DNA from: Candidatus Obscuribacterales bacterium
GTDB lineage: Bacteria; Cyanobacteriota; Vampirovibrionia; Obscuribacterales; Obscuribacteraceae
Assembly: GCA_019746975.1 (NCBI GenBank)
Contig: JAIERK010000190.1
Location: forward strand, 1-64,000
Reading direction: 5' to 3'
Length of the DNA stretch: 64,000 nucleotides
Positions 9,399 to 18,700 of this stretch are shown piece by piece. The notes beneath the pieces are model-generated. The model had not been told where the DNA came from. It did not search any database and worked only from the letters and a program-made list of their open reading frames with translations. The first letter of the stretch is position 1; each line of letters begins with the position of its first letter. The translations under genes were made by a program, and so were the position numbers.

Positions 9399-11279
9399 GT
9401 GAGTGCTCGCAACCGCGTTGGCGAGTACAGTAAGGCTGCTATACCGCACCTGATTGTCATTGTTGCAATCGTCGCGATCGTCGTCGCTCGATACCACAGT
9501 GTCTTTTTCGGTGGTTCGATAATTGCAGAACCAATTTATCGGCAGGAGATAGAGCCGCTTATAGTCTTCTTCAGCGGTTGTGTCAAAGCCGGTTCGCTGC
9601 CTCTATGGAACCCGTATTGTTATCTTGGCATGCCTCAACTGCCAGGTCACTTCCCTGGGGTCTTTTATCCGCTCAATTGCCTGCTTCTGTTTCGCCATAA
9701 CGCCGGCGCAATTTTCCTGGCTGTTCATCAGATTTTGGCGGTAGCATCTGTATATCTCCTGAGCGTTTATCTGGGGAAAAACATGATGGCGCGGTTGGTG
9801 GCATCAATTGTCTTCCTGCTTTTGGATCTATATGTTGTTGGCGAATACAATCTCACGCTTGCGGCTGGGCTCGCTTGGCTTCCGCTCTGTGTGTTCGGCA
9901 TTCTCAAGTGGCTTCACCTACGCGGTGAGTCACGACCGCATGTCGCTTCTTTGTTGTTGATCAACTCGCTGGCGGCGGGACTTATGTTAACCGCCGGTTG
10001 CCTCGCACTTTCAGGAATGCTGGTATCGGCTGCAATTGTGAGCTTTCTGATTTTGAAGCGCGATAAATCTGGACAGCCGCGAATGGCATCGCTGGTATCG
10101 ATGTTAGTGTCTATTGGATTGTCGATTTGTTTGTCTGCTCCGGTTCTCCTCCCGTTGGTCGAATGGATTATTAAACAGCCGGAAGCCAGAATGGCAAGAT
10201 CGCCTTTGTCGATGCCGTCGCCGGCGGTAGTGGCAGGACCGGCAACCATGAGGCGTTCAGACTACGAAAAGTCCATGGTGAAATCGGATTCAATCATGCA
10301 AAATATGTGGTCCTGGATGGGGCACTATGGGCGATACCTGTGTGTTTTCGAACGTGACAAACCGTCAACGGCTTTGTACGAAACAGCTCCAAACGGAAAT
10401 GTCATAGACTTTGTTCCATCCTCTGCCGGATTTCTGGGTCATCCGACGCCCTCGTATTCGGCTATAGCAGCGCGTGCGGAGTTAGGTGATCTTTCGAGTG
10501 GTTACGCAGACTTACCGAAAAATCTCGAGAGCGCCGATCGATTAATCCGTTTTTCCGAAATCACCGGGACGAAGTTGCTTGTCACTCCCGGTTTTGATCT
10601 ACCCGACGGGGTCTGTAACCGAATTTCCAATGGCAAATCGTTGAATCCGATCTTGAATCTGGTCCCGGACCTTCAGTTCTTGCAACTGTATGGAGCTCTT
10701 CCTGAGGCATACTCAATTGATTCCTGGCAATGGATGTCCAGCGAGAAAGACGTGATTGAAAGACTGTTCGGCGGCACTCGTAAGATTGATTTGTCAAAGA
10801 CACTTCTCGTCGAGAAGACTGCTAACATCGAAATCGACGAAGAGCGGCTCGATAAGATGCCTTTCTATCGTGTCGATCCACCGAAAGGACCTCCCCTCGA
10901 AGACGCACTACCGGCAGTGTCAGGTAGATCGACACTCAAGGTCATAGAAAAGCTAGTCGATTCACCGGTGCACGTAGCCTTATCCGCTAAGGTGGATAAA
11001 CCTTGCTTCGTTGTATTGAACAGTGCGTCATATCCTGGATGGAAGGGCTATGTCGACGGCGCCCCTGTTCCAATGTATCGAGCCAACGCCATCGCACTGG
11101 CCGTTTTTGTACTCGAAGGGTCTCATCTGGTCGAGTTCGATTTTCGTCCGGACTCCGTGAAGCTTGGCTGTGCGCTATCGATTGCCGCACTTATCGTCGA
11201 GGTGCTGCTGCTATTCTTTTGGTCGCTGGGCTTCATGAAGAAGACTGTCAACTGGATGTCGTACGGAGTCTTCGAATAG
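9399..11279 (+). CDS. YfhO-like multi-pass membrane protein
   Basis: The 626-residue protein has an N-terminal membrane segment, then the family pattern of an extracytoplasmic loop (IEPLIVFFSGCVKAGSLPLWNP, YLGMP) as in YfhO and related GT-C-like membrane proteins, about seven further membrane segments to residue 260, a large soluble C-terminal domain, and a last membrane segment (about 585-610). The end of the soluble domain, FVVLNSASYPGWKGYVDG, is the typical YfhO-type strand. YfhO proteins assist glycosylation of lipoteichoic acid in Bacillus; the substrate here is unknown. The GTG start is 8 bases after nuoN, and no in-frame ATG occurs before residue 74, which supports the start. Likely co-transcribed with nuoN. 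Confidence 0.75.
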   Translation: MSARNRVGEYSKAAIPHLIVIVAIVAIVVARYHSVFFGGSIIAEPIYRQEIEPLIVFFSGCVKAGSLPLWNPYCYLGMPQLPGHFPGVFYPLNCLLLFRHNAGAIFLAVHQILAVASVYLLSVYLGKNMMARLVASIVFLLLDLYVVGEYNLTLAAGLAWLPLCVFGILKWLHLRGESRPHVASLLLINSLAAGLMLTAGCLALSGMLVSAAIVSFLILKRDKSGQPRMASLVSMLVSIGLSICLSAPVLLPLVEWIIKQPEARMARSPLSMPSPAVVAGPATMRRSDYEKSMVKSDSIMQNMWSWMGHYGRYLCVFERDKPSTALYETAPNGNVIDFVPSSAGFLGHPTPSYSAIAARAELGDLSSGYADLPKNLESADRLIRFSEITGTKLLVTPGFDLPDGVCNRISNGKSLNPILNLVPDLQFLQLYGALPEAYSIDSWQWMSSEKDVIERLFGGTRKIDLSKTLLVEKTANIEIDEERLDKMPFYRVDPPKGPPLEDALPAVSGRSTLKVIEKLVDSPVHVALSAKVDKPCFVVLNSASYPGWKGYVDGAPVPMYRANAIALAVFVLEGSHLVEFDFRPDSVKLGCALSIAALIVEVLLLFFWSLGFMKKTVNWMSYGVFE

Positions 11280-11328
11280 GCCGCCAGACGCAAGGGTTGA
11301 CCGTTGATAGTGCTGGACTATTGACAAC

Positions 11329-11342
11329 AAGGTTTAAACCTT
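11329..11342. repeat. 14-bp perfect palindrome upstream of tRNA-Arg
   Basis: AAGGTTTAAACCTT is fully self-complementary and lies just after a TTGACA hexamer (11321-11326) and before a TACAAT (11355-11360) that could be the tRNA -10. The core GGTTTAAACC recurs at 12415-12424. It may be an operator or chance. Confidence 0.35.
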
Positions 11343-11385
11343 CATTTTTTCGGCTACAATAATATTGAACGACGTGTTAGTTCAT

Positions 11386-11457
11386 GCCCTCGTAGTTCAG
11401 TGGAAGAACACCTCCGTCCTAAGGAGGGTGTCGGGAGTTCGAATCTCTCCGAGGGTT
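11386..11457 (+). tRNA. tRNA-Arg (anticodon CCT)
   Basis: A complete cloverleaf can be drawn. The acceptor stem GCCCTCG pairs with CGAGGGT (G-U at the first pair), the D stem GTTC pairs with GAAC, the anticodon stem CCTCC pairs with GGAGG around loop GTCCTAA (anticodon CCT at 11418-11420, reading AGG), and the T stem GGGAG pairs with CTCTC around TTCGAAT. CCA is not encoded. The gene stands alone between the YfhO-like gene and the PH-domain gene. Confidence 0.95.
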
Positions 11458-11702
11458 CTATATTTCAAATTTGCAGACACTCTTCGAGCTGATGCCAACG
11501 TGAGATCATCGATCGTAAGTTTTTTCAGATAGCTTTAGCACGGTTGGGTGCTACCCGGATGCTAATCTAAAGTGACTTCTTCGAAAACTGCACTCTAGGG
11601 GGGGAATTTCAACACTGCTTAATTGCAGGGGCGCATTTATTCTTGTGCTGGAGTTCTATTGAACATGTCCGATTACCAAACATACTCACAGGAAGGAGAA
11701 AT

Positions 11703-12275
11703 TCACGACTCACCGCTTGCTGATTCGACGTCGTTGTTGCCGGGATTCACCGATTTGAACGAGATGCAAGCCGGTAGCATCGAATTACTTGATTTGCGCG
11801 CTGCCTCTACTACGTTGGGTGGGAGAGTTTGCAGAACAGCTTGCACGTTGTTGATTCCCATAAATGAAATCGAAGCTGACTCCGATTTGAAGATGATGAA
11901 GCCTACGTCGCCTTTGTCACTGTATCTAACTTTAATCAAATCGCCGAACAAAATCTCTTTGTTTGTTTTTCCAAAAATCATGATTCGCTTGTCTGTGATC
12001 GCGCATTCCAAGCCGCGATCGGTCAGTGCGTCGAGTCCCGCAAGAAGTGCTGCGACACCGACGAGACCAGCTGCAATAGCGAGACACATTCCCAAATCGG
12101 TACCTAGACTCGGAATGTGAGCAAGGAACATGATCACAATAACCGGCCCCAGTAGCTTGAGGTAATCGATAAACGCCTGGAGAAAACCGGCAGGTTGCTG
12201 AGGTGTTCCTTGCCACAAAATTCGCTCGCCTGGATCAAGGTTAGACGGTCTACTCATATTCTCGCCTTTGGTCAA
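11703..12275 (-). CDS. bacterial PH-domain membrane protein
   Basis: Unnamed protein of 190 residues. It opens with the ERILWQGTPQQP pattern typical of bacterial bPH-domain membrane proteins, then has two membrane segments (about residues 35-55 and 62-90), followed by a PH-like beta domain with the family pattern CAITDKRIMIFGKTNKEILFGDLIKV (about 98-123). Bacterial proteins of this type are membrane bound and of mostly unknown role, some linked to envelope stress. The C-terminal 30 residues are polar. The ATG has an AAGGCGAG ribosome-binding site. Convergent with the tRNA gene; own promoter below. Confidence 0.7.
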   Translation of the reverse strand: MTKGENMSRPSNLDPGERILWQGTPQQPAGFLQAFIDYLKLLGPVIVIMFLAHIPSLGTDLGMCLAIAAGLVGVAALLAGLDALTDRGLECAITDKRIMIFGKTNKEILFGDLIKVRYSDKGDVGFIIFKSESASISFMGINNVQAVLQTLPPNVVEAARKSSNSMLPACISFKSVNPGNNDVESASGES

Positions 12276-12300
12276 CGATTAACGATTCAACGCCAAGGCT

Positions 12301-12328
12301 ATTATGCCTCATCACACCCGACAGGCAA
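12301..12328 (-). promoter_or_regulatory. candidate promoter of the PH-domain gene
   Basis: On the minus strand TTGCCT (12323-12328) and CATAAT (12301-12306) are 16 bases apart and lie 26 bases upstream of the start codon. The -10 matches five of six and the -35 four of six consensus positions. Confidence 0.5.
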
Positions 12329-12539
12329 TCTATGTCCGATAGGCAGAGAATATACGGTCCGTTTAATCCAATCTGACTAGGTGGTGCGACTCAGTCCTAT
12401 CGGCAGTTTGTTCAGGTTTAAACCCAGACAGACCTAGTGAAATACCTCAGGTCGAAAGTGATTCAGGCTGCTCTGTGCCATCTTGATGCCATCTTGGCTT
12501 CGTATTATTGCGCCAAGGTTGTGATTGGGAGAAAACCAT

Positions 12540-12695
12540 ATGAGCAGAAGCGAAGGGGAGCAATTCAAACCGGATACAAGAATACGAGAAGAAATGGCAA
12601 TGACTCTTCGTGAGGCGAGCGCCTGGCATGCGGCGAACTCCGAATCTATGAAAAGAAAAGAGCGGCGCTTTATTGAGCACCGCTCCCGAAAGTAA
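12540..12695 (+). CDS. possible small basic protein (51 residues)
   Basis: An ATG with a GGGAG ribosome-binding site about 9 bases upstream opens a 51-codon frame encoding a charged, soluble peptide (MSRSEGEQFK... TLREASAWHAA... SRK) rich in Arg, Lys and Glu. No family is recognised. The last third overlaps the terminator hairpin of the convergent giant gene, so those codons are constrained by RNA structure; this makes the frame either a genuinely overlapping small gene or a chance frame. The rest of the gap (12329-12539) shows no other feature apart from GGTTTAAACC at 12415-12424. Confidence 0.35.
   Translation: MSRSEGEQFKPDTRIREEMAMTLREASAWHAANSESMKRKERRFIEHRSRK
12651..12685 (-). terminator. 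rho-independent terminator of the giant repeat protein gene
   Basis: On the minus strand GAGCGGTGCT (12676-12685) pairs with AGCGCCGCTC (12660-12669) in a 10-bp stem with one G-U pair and a six-base loop, followed by TTTTCTTTT (12651-12659). It starts 26 bases after the stop codon of the 2756-residue gene. Confidence 0.88.
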
Positions 12696-12711
12696 TTCAG
12701 AATTCGATTAC

Positions 12712-15700
12712 TTACTTGGTGTATGCCGTGACGGCCGGTTTGATGAAGAACTTATAGTTCTCTTTTCCGGCGCCGAGCTGCATCAGAATTGCTGCTGTCT
12801 TCAGGACACCCCTCATCGTCTTACGCGTTTCGGCATCTTCCGATGCGAGGAGTTCTTTGAATGCTGGCAGACCTTGAAGCATCGAGAACAACTCGAACTC
12901 TGCTCTGTACAACTTGGTCGCTTTGTTGACTGCCTTGCATGCAGGCTGACGATAGCGCACAAATTGTGCAGGGTTAAGCTCTTCAAAGGTCTTAGACGAT
13001 TTGTCGAGCAATGCTGTGGTGCCTGGTGCCACGTTGATGGAGTTGCCATCGTGTGTAACCGTGACTGCGTTCTTATGGACGTCATGCATGTTGTAGACAG
13101 CCAAACTGTCTTCAGACGAGATCATCAGTACGAGAGACTTGGCTGCAACAGCGATCGATCCGTGAGGCGTATCTACCACAACATCCGTCTGCGGAGCGAG
13201 CAACAGCGGACCGCGCTCGAGAGTGCGATGTTGAACGCCGTTAGACACTTCGCCTTGGAGGACGGTGTTCATTCCGATCGATTGCGATTCACCGGCGACG
13301 AACGATTGCGATACAAGCGTTGAGCCTGTGTCACCTTCCGAAACGATACCGCTCAAGAGTCCAGCGCTATTGGTGTTGGCTGTAGCGAGCGTGGCATTCT
13401 GGAAGGAGGACAGCTGAGCATTATCCAGATTCAACATGTTGACTGGAGCGTTGATCGCGTTGATCACATCTGCAGTCTGCGGTTGACTCGAGGTCGTTAC
13501 GCCACGAGCCCTAGTGTTCGTCGAATCGATAACACTGCCTGGCATAAAATTGACCAGCGACGTTGAAGTCGTTGACACCTTCGCTTCTCTGGAGTTCCCC
13601 TCATTTGATGTGAAACTCATTGCAGTGATAGGCGGTGGGTCAGCGGTGATCGTTACGTTGGCGCCCACATTGATGTGTGTAGCGTTGTAGGCCGCTGTCG
13701 TGTTGAATACCAGGTTGCGTCCGAGCGCCTTGAGAATAGCGGTTGGATCAGCGGTAATGCTGCCGTTGAGGTTGGTCGTGGAACCGAATGTGACCTGACC
13801 GCCAACAGTCTCGAGGATTGTCGGATTTCCTGCCGGTATCTGTCCATCAGCCGGCGTGAACGACGGGGGCGCTCCGCCTATCGTTATGTAGACATTGCCC
13901 TGGTTGAGCGAAGCGACTGCGCCGGAGCCGAAGATCGTGGAGCCGGTGATGATATTGATCTGTGCGTTCGGATTTGTCGTCGCAAGGTTTTGCAAGACGA
14001 TATTGCCGAAGCCCGAGGTCAAGCTTCCAGCCACTTCAAGTGTCTGCGCATTCGATGCGACCGTCAGATCTCCTCTAGTGGTCGTCACTCCGGTTAGCCT
14101 GACCGTATTGTTGTTGAGCGCGTTGGCGTTGTTGTAGATCAGATTGAACGACCCTGCATTGCCGCTGACGCCAAGTACATTCCCGCCAGTGAACGTCGCG
14201 AACAAATTGCGTCCGGCATTCAGGTTCGTGCTGGTGGCACCTTGAGTAGAGACGATGAAGGCGTCGATGCCAGCATTCGTATTGATCGATCCAGGGGCTC
14301 CTTGCAGGAGTATCGGAGCGAGACTCGAACCGATATTGCCGGTGGAGTTGAGGGTAGCAGATATTGTAGATGCTCCGGTCAAGGACACCAGGTTGCCATT
14401 TACGATGTCGCCGCCCTGGCTGCTGGTGACAAGATCGATCTTGGCGCCTTTAGCTGCTTCGGAAGTATAACTGGTGTTGGCACTCGCGGAGGTCAGTGTG
14501 ATTACTGACCCGCTGGTCGATGCAATTACGCCAATTGACTGTAGGCTTGCATTGTTGTTGACCAGGGTAGCTAAGGCTTGCGCAACGGATTCTCTGGTAT
14601 CGCCGTCCTGAATCACATAACTAAGTTCTACTGATCCCAGAGGTAGTTTCGGATCGATCACGGTGAGAACATCGGTACCGCCGGCGCGCACGCCGCCACC
14701 GATGGTGGCAGTCGTGATGTTACCGGAGTTGCCGATCGTGATGTTTGCGATGTCGAGATTCAGGTTGTTATCCTGGATACCGTTGGTACCAGCGGCCGCT
14801 CCTCCTAATACGAACGCTTGAGAAGTTCTGGATGTGAGCGTCAGTCCTCCACTTGATGTCGCTAAATCGATTTCGAGGTTGCCATCCGGATCCGTCGTAT
14901 CGGAATAGGTTGTGCCGTTGGTGGTCGATCTCAAAGAAATCGTATTTCCTGTTGTGGTGGCAGTTACTCCAATATTCTGAAGAGCAGAGTTGCTATTGAT
15001 CAGCTGAGTGAATGCTAGTGCAATTGTCTCCGCGGTATCGCCTGCTTGCTCTGTATAGGTGAGTTTTATGAATCCGTTGGGTAGCGCTGCGTTGGTGACG
15101 GTAAACGTGGAGATGTCGCCGGCGGTCGGCGTACCGTTGACTATTACGGTCGAAAACTGGCCGCCGCCCAAACCAATATTGGAGATGAGCGAGAGGTTGT
15201 TGACTGCAAGCACACCGTTGGCGTTAATGGATACGTTGGGACCGGATCCGCCGAAGTTGGAACCAACGTCGAGAGCGCTGATATCGGCCTGGATGCTGCC
15301 ACCGCTAGTGATGACGAGCGATCCACCAGCCTGGTTGAGTCCGTTCGAAATATCGGCAGATAATCCGCCTGCACCGATCACCAGAGGATTGGACCCTGTC
15401 AGGTTGACGACGATGATACCCCCGGCGCCGGTCGAGCCTGGGGCTGCCAGTGTATATCCAGCTGCGCCGCCGCTCTGAGTGATGCCCACGGCTGTGATGC
15501 TGAGTGTACCGCCTACTCCTGTGGTTGCGTTGGCGACGACACCAAGAGTGCCACCAGATGCGATGTTAACATTGCCCGTAGTCAGCAGTGTGAGTAGGTT
15601 GGCTTGGATAGTCCCTGTGCTGGTGTCGATGCCAGCATCTTTACCGCTCGTGTTGATGCTTACGCTGTTGGCGATGAATGTCGGATTGACATCGGTAAAA

Positions 15701-18700
15701 CCGTTGTCGGTCGCGCTACCGAATTGGAATACGCCTGCTCCGTTGATCGTGCCCGTTGTGGTGAAAGTTGCGCTGTTGAGCTTAGAACCGTTGAGCGACG
15801 ATATGTTGCTTATCAGCATGTTGCCGGCAGCTGTCAGGTCGAGCAAGCCGCCGTCATTAGTCCCGTATGTGAGGGCACTCGCGTCCACTACCAGATCTTT
15901 GGCGCTCTTAACGATCACGCTGCCGGCAATCTGAGTTGCTCCACCTCCGGTATCACGAACGTCAAACGAAAATGCATTGGCTCCGATTTCGACATTATTG
16001 GTTCCGGTGCCGGCTACGTTGATTGTTCCGCCTAGGCTTCCTGGGTTGGCAGGATCTCCGAGGGCTTGCAACAGAACGCCACCAGCATTCGAGAAATTGA
16101 AGTCGGTCGCGGAGATTGTTATTTGACCACCGACGCCGGTGTTATTGCCGCTGCCGACGAGGATACTGTCAGGGTTAACCGAGATGATTTGGTTATCGAA
16201 ATTGATCGTATCGGCATTGAGAATAAGGTTGTTCGCTACAAGTGCGTAGCCTGTTGCATCGATGATTCCAGTACCACTCAGCGGATTTATGGTGATGGTG
16301 CCGGCTCTCAGGTTGCCGTCGACAAATCCGTTACCGTTGTTGGAATTGGCTCCGTTGAGCTTGAACGGCGTGGAGCTTCCGCTGGTCAGGGTGACAGAAC
16401 CATACGCCAATCCGGCGAGGAAAGGATCCGTCGTGTTCTCGAACAATAGCGGGCTGCCAGCGGTGGTGTCGGTTGGCTGTCTCGACTGGAGTGTGAGCGA
16501 CGAGCCTTTGGCTGATAGAGGATTGTTGCCGAAGTTGAGTCCTGCACCGTTGACCTTCAGTGCACCACCTGTCTGAACGTTGATGGAGCCGCCCACGCCC
16601 TGCGTGAAGCCCACGTCGAGCGAGAGGGCGTTGCCAACACCTGGAGCTGCGATGCGGAGCTCTTCCGAGGCGTCGAGCGCAGACGTAGTGTTGATGGTTA
16701 TCGACCCACCGGTAGCGGTGCCGCCCAACGCAATTAGCGCCAGTCCGAATTGGTTGTTGAACTTGAGTGACGGTGCCGTCACTCTGATGACGCCACCTTC
16801 GTTGCTCGGAGGACCGTTGAATCCTACGAGGAATCCGAGGTTGTCGGAGAAGTTGATATCAGAAGTAGAAGTGAAGTTGTACTCGACACCGCTGAGCAAT
16901 ACTCCATTCGTTACGAGAGAACCAATGTTGGAGAATGACAGGTTGCCACCTCCGATATCGGCGTTGGCATCGGTGATACCGTTCTTGCCGGCATTGTTGA
17001 GGAGCATTGGAGTAGTGCTGCCCGATGCGATATTTAAGAGGTTGCCGGAGAATCCGGTGATATTTGTCAGCTTGACCGTACTGGTCGTAGAGTTAAAGCT
17101 CAGTCGACCCTCAGCGTTGGGGCCTCCCAGGTTGATGGAAGGATTTCCTGTCACGATCTCTGTTGCTGTAATCGGTCCGGTGTTAGTCAACTTGAATCCG
17201 CCGGATCCGCTTGGAGCTTCAAAGCCGGGGAGTGCTGTCACGTTGGCGCGAATTTCGCCTTTCCCGTTACCGACTTTGACGACTTTCGACGAACTCAGAG
17301 TGATGTCTACATCGCCACCATTTGGACTTCCCGGGAGCGACGCGAAGGCGTTGAATAAGATTCCTTCTGGACTGAATTTGAGCTGTGTTGCGGTGATCTC
17401 GATTGCTCCGCCGCCCATCAGACCTAGATTCTCACGTCGCTGATTGCCAACGCTGATGACTGTCTGGGCCTGATTGTTGTCGTTGCTCAAAGTCAGAATT
17501 CCAGCCGCTTTTATGGTCAACCCACCAGACGAAATCGCTCCATTCGGGTTGAGGTTGGTGTAGCTGGTCTTTGTGTTCAGACCTGGATCGAACTGCAGTT
17601 CTCGTCCGGCGACATCTGCTCCGGCGTTGATTAACAGCGATTTCCCAACGAGCAGGGTTTTGTCGCCCGGTTCGCCACCGAAATCTCTCAGAAGTGTGCC
17701 GGCGTTAAGAACGAAGTTGCCTGGTGAGTTGATGGTCAAGTGCTTCAGTGCCGAGATGCCTTCTCCGGCGTTGAGTCCGGTGACGCCATTGTCAGTAGCT
17801 CCGCCGACCACGAAGTCTTTCTTCGATGCGGTTGTGATCGTGACATTTTCGCCACCGATCAGGTTCCCATTGAGCAGGAAGTTAGATGTTCCTGTGAGGT
17901 TGAGGGAAGTGTTATTGATAACGAAACTGGCCATGTCGATCGACAGGAGGTTGGGCGTCGTAAATGTAGATGTGCTCTTCGGATCGAAGCCCGTGATTGT
18001 TACGCTGTAGTTGCCCGGATTATTTCCAATGATGATGCCGGCCTTCTTATCCGAGAGGATGAGTTCGATAGGCTTTTTGTTGACCGACAATGCGTTGCCA
18101 TCGCCAGTGGCGTTGAGGAAGAAGTTAGGTGCCGCTCCGACGCCGTTGTACACGACGTTAGCGGCGGTTATGGAGATCTCTCCGCGGTTGCCCTTACCGT
18201 CGGCTTTGACCTGGACACCAGGCATGGTGCTTTGGAATTCTCCATCGGCCTCCACCTTGAAGCCGCCCAATCCAGTGTTGAATGCAGAGAATGGATTGGA
18301 GTTGACGTTGTTAACGATCCCTCCGACGACGATGTCACCAGCAGCCTTGAGCTCAACCGTGCTTGAGAAGTCGACGAAAAATCCGTTGTCGACACCGGCG
18401 ATGGTCAAGTCACCCAGACTCTGAATCTTCAGTGTGCCGAAGGTTTGTTTTTGTTCTCCAACCGCTTCAATGTGACCATTGTTGGTCAGGAATGTCGTAA
18501 TCAGTGTCAGGGTCGGGACGTCTTTATCATTGGTCTGTTGCGTTGCTTGCAGAATTGCGCCTGTCTCGTTGACTATCGCGCCCTTGCCTGCGTTGACCGT
18601 AACGGCGGTGCCATCTACGGTGCCAAAGTTGTCAAAGAGAATGCCGCTCTTTCCACTGGCATTGAAAGTGATGTTTCCTTTAGCTGTTCCTTTATTGTTG

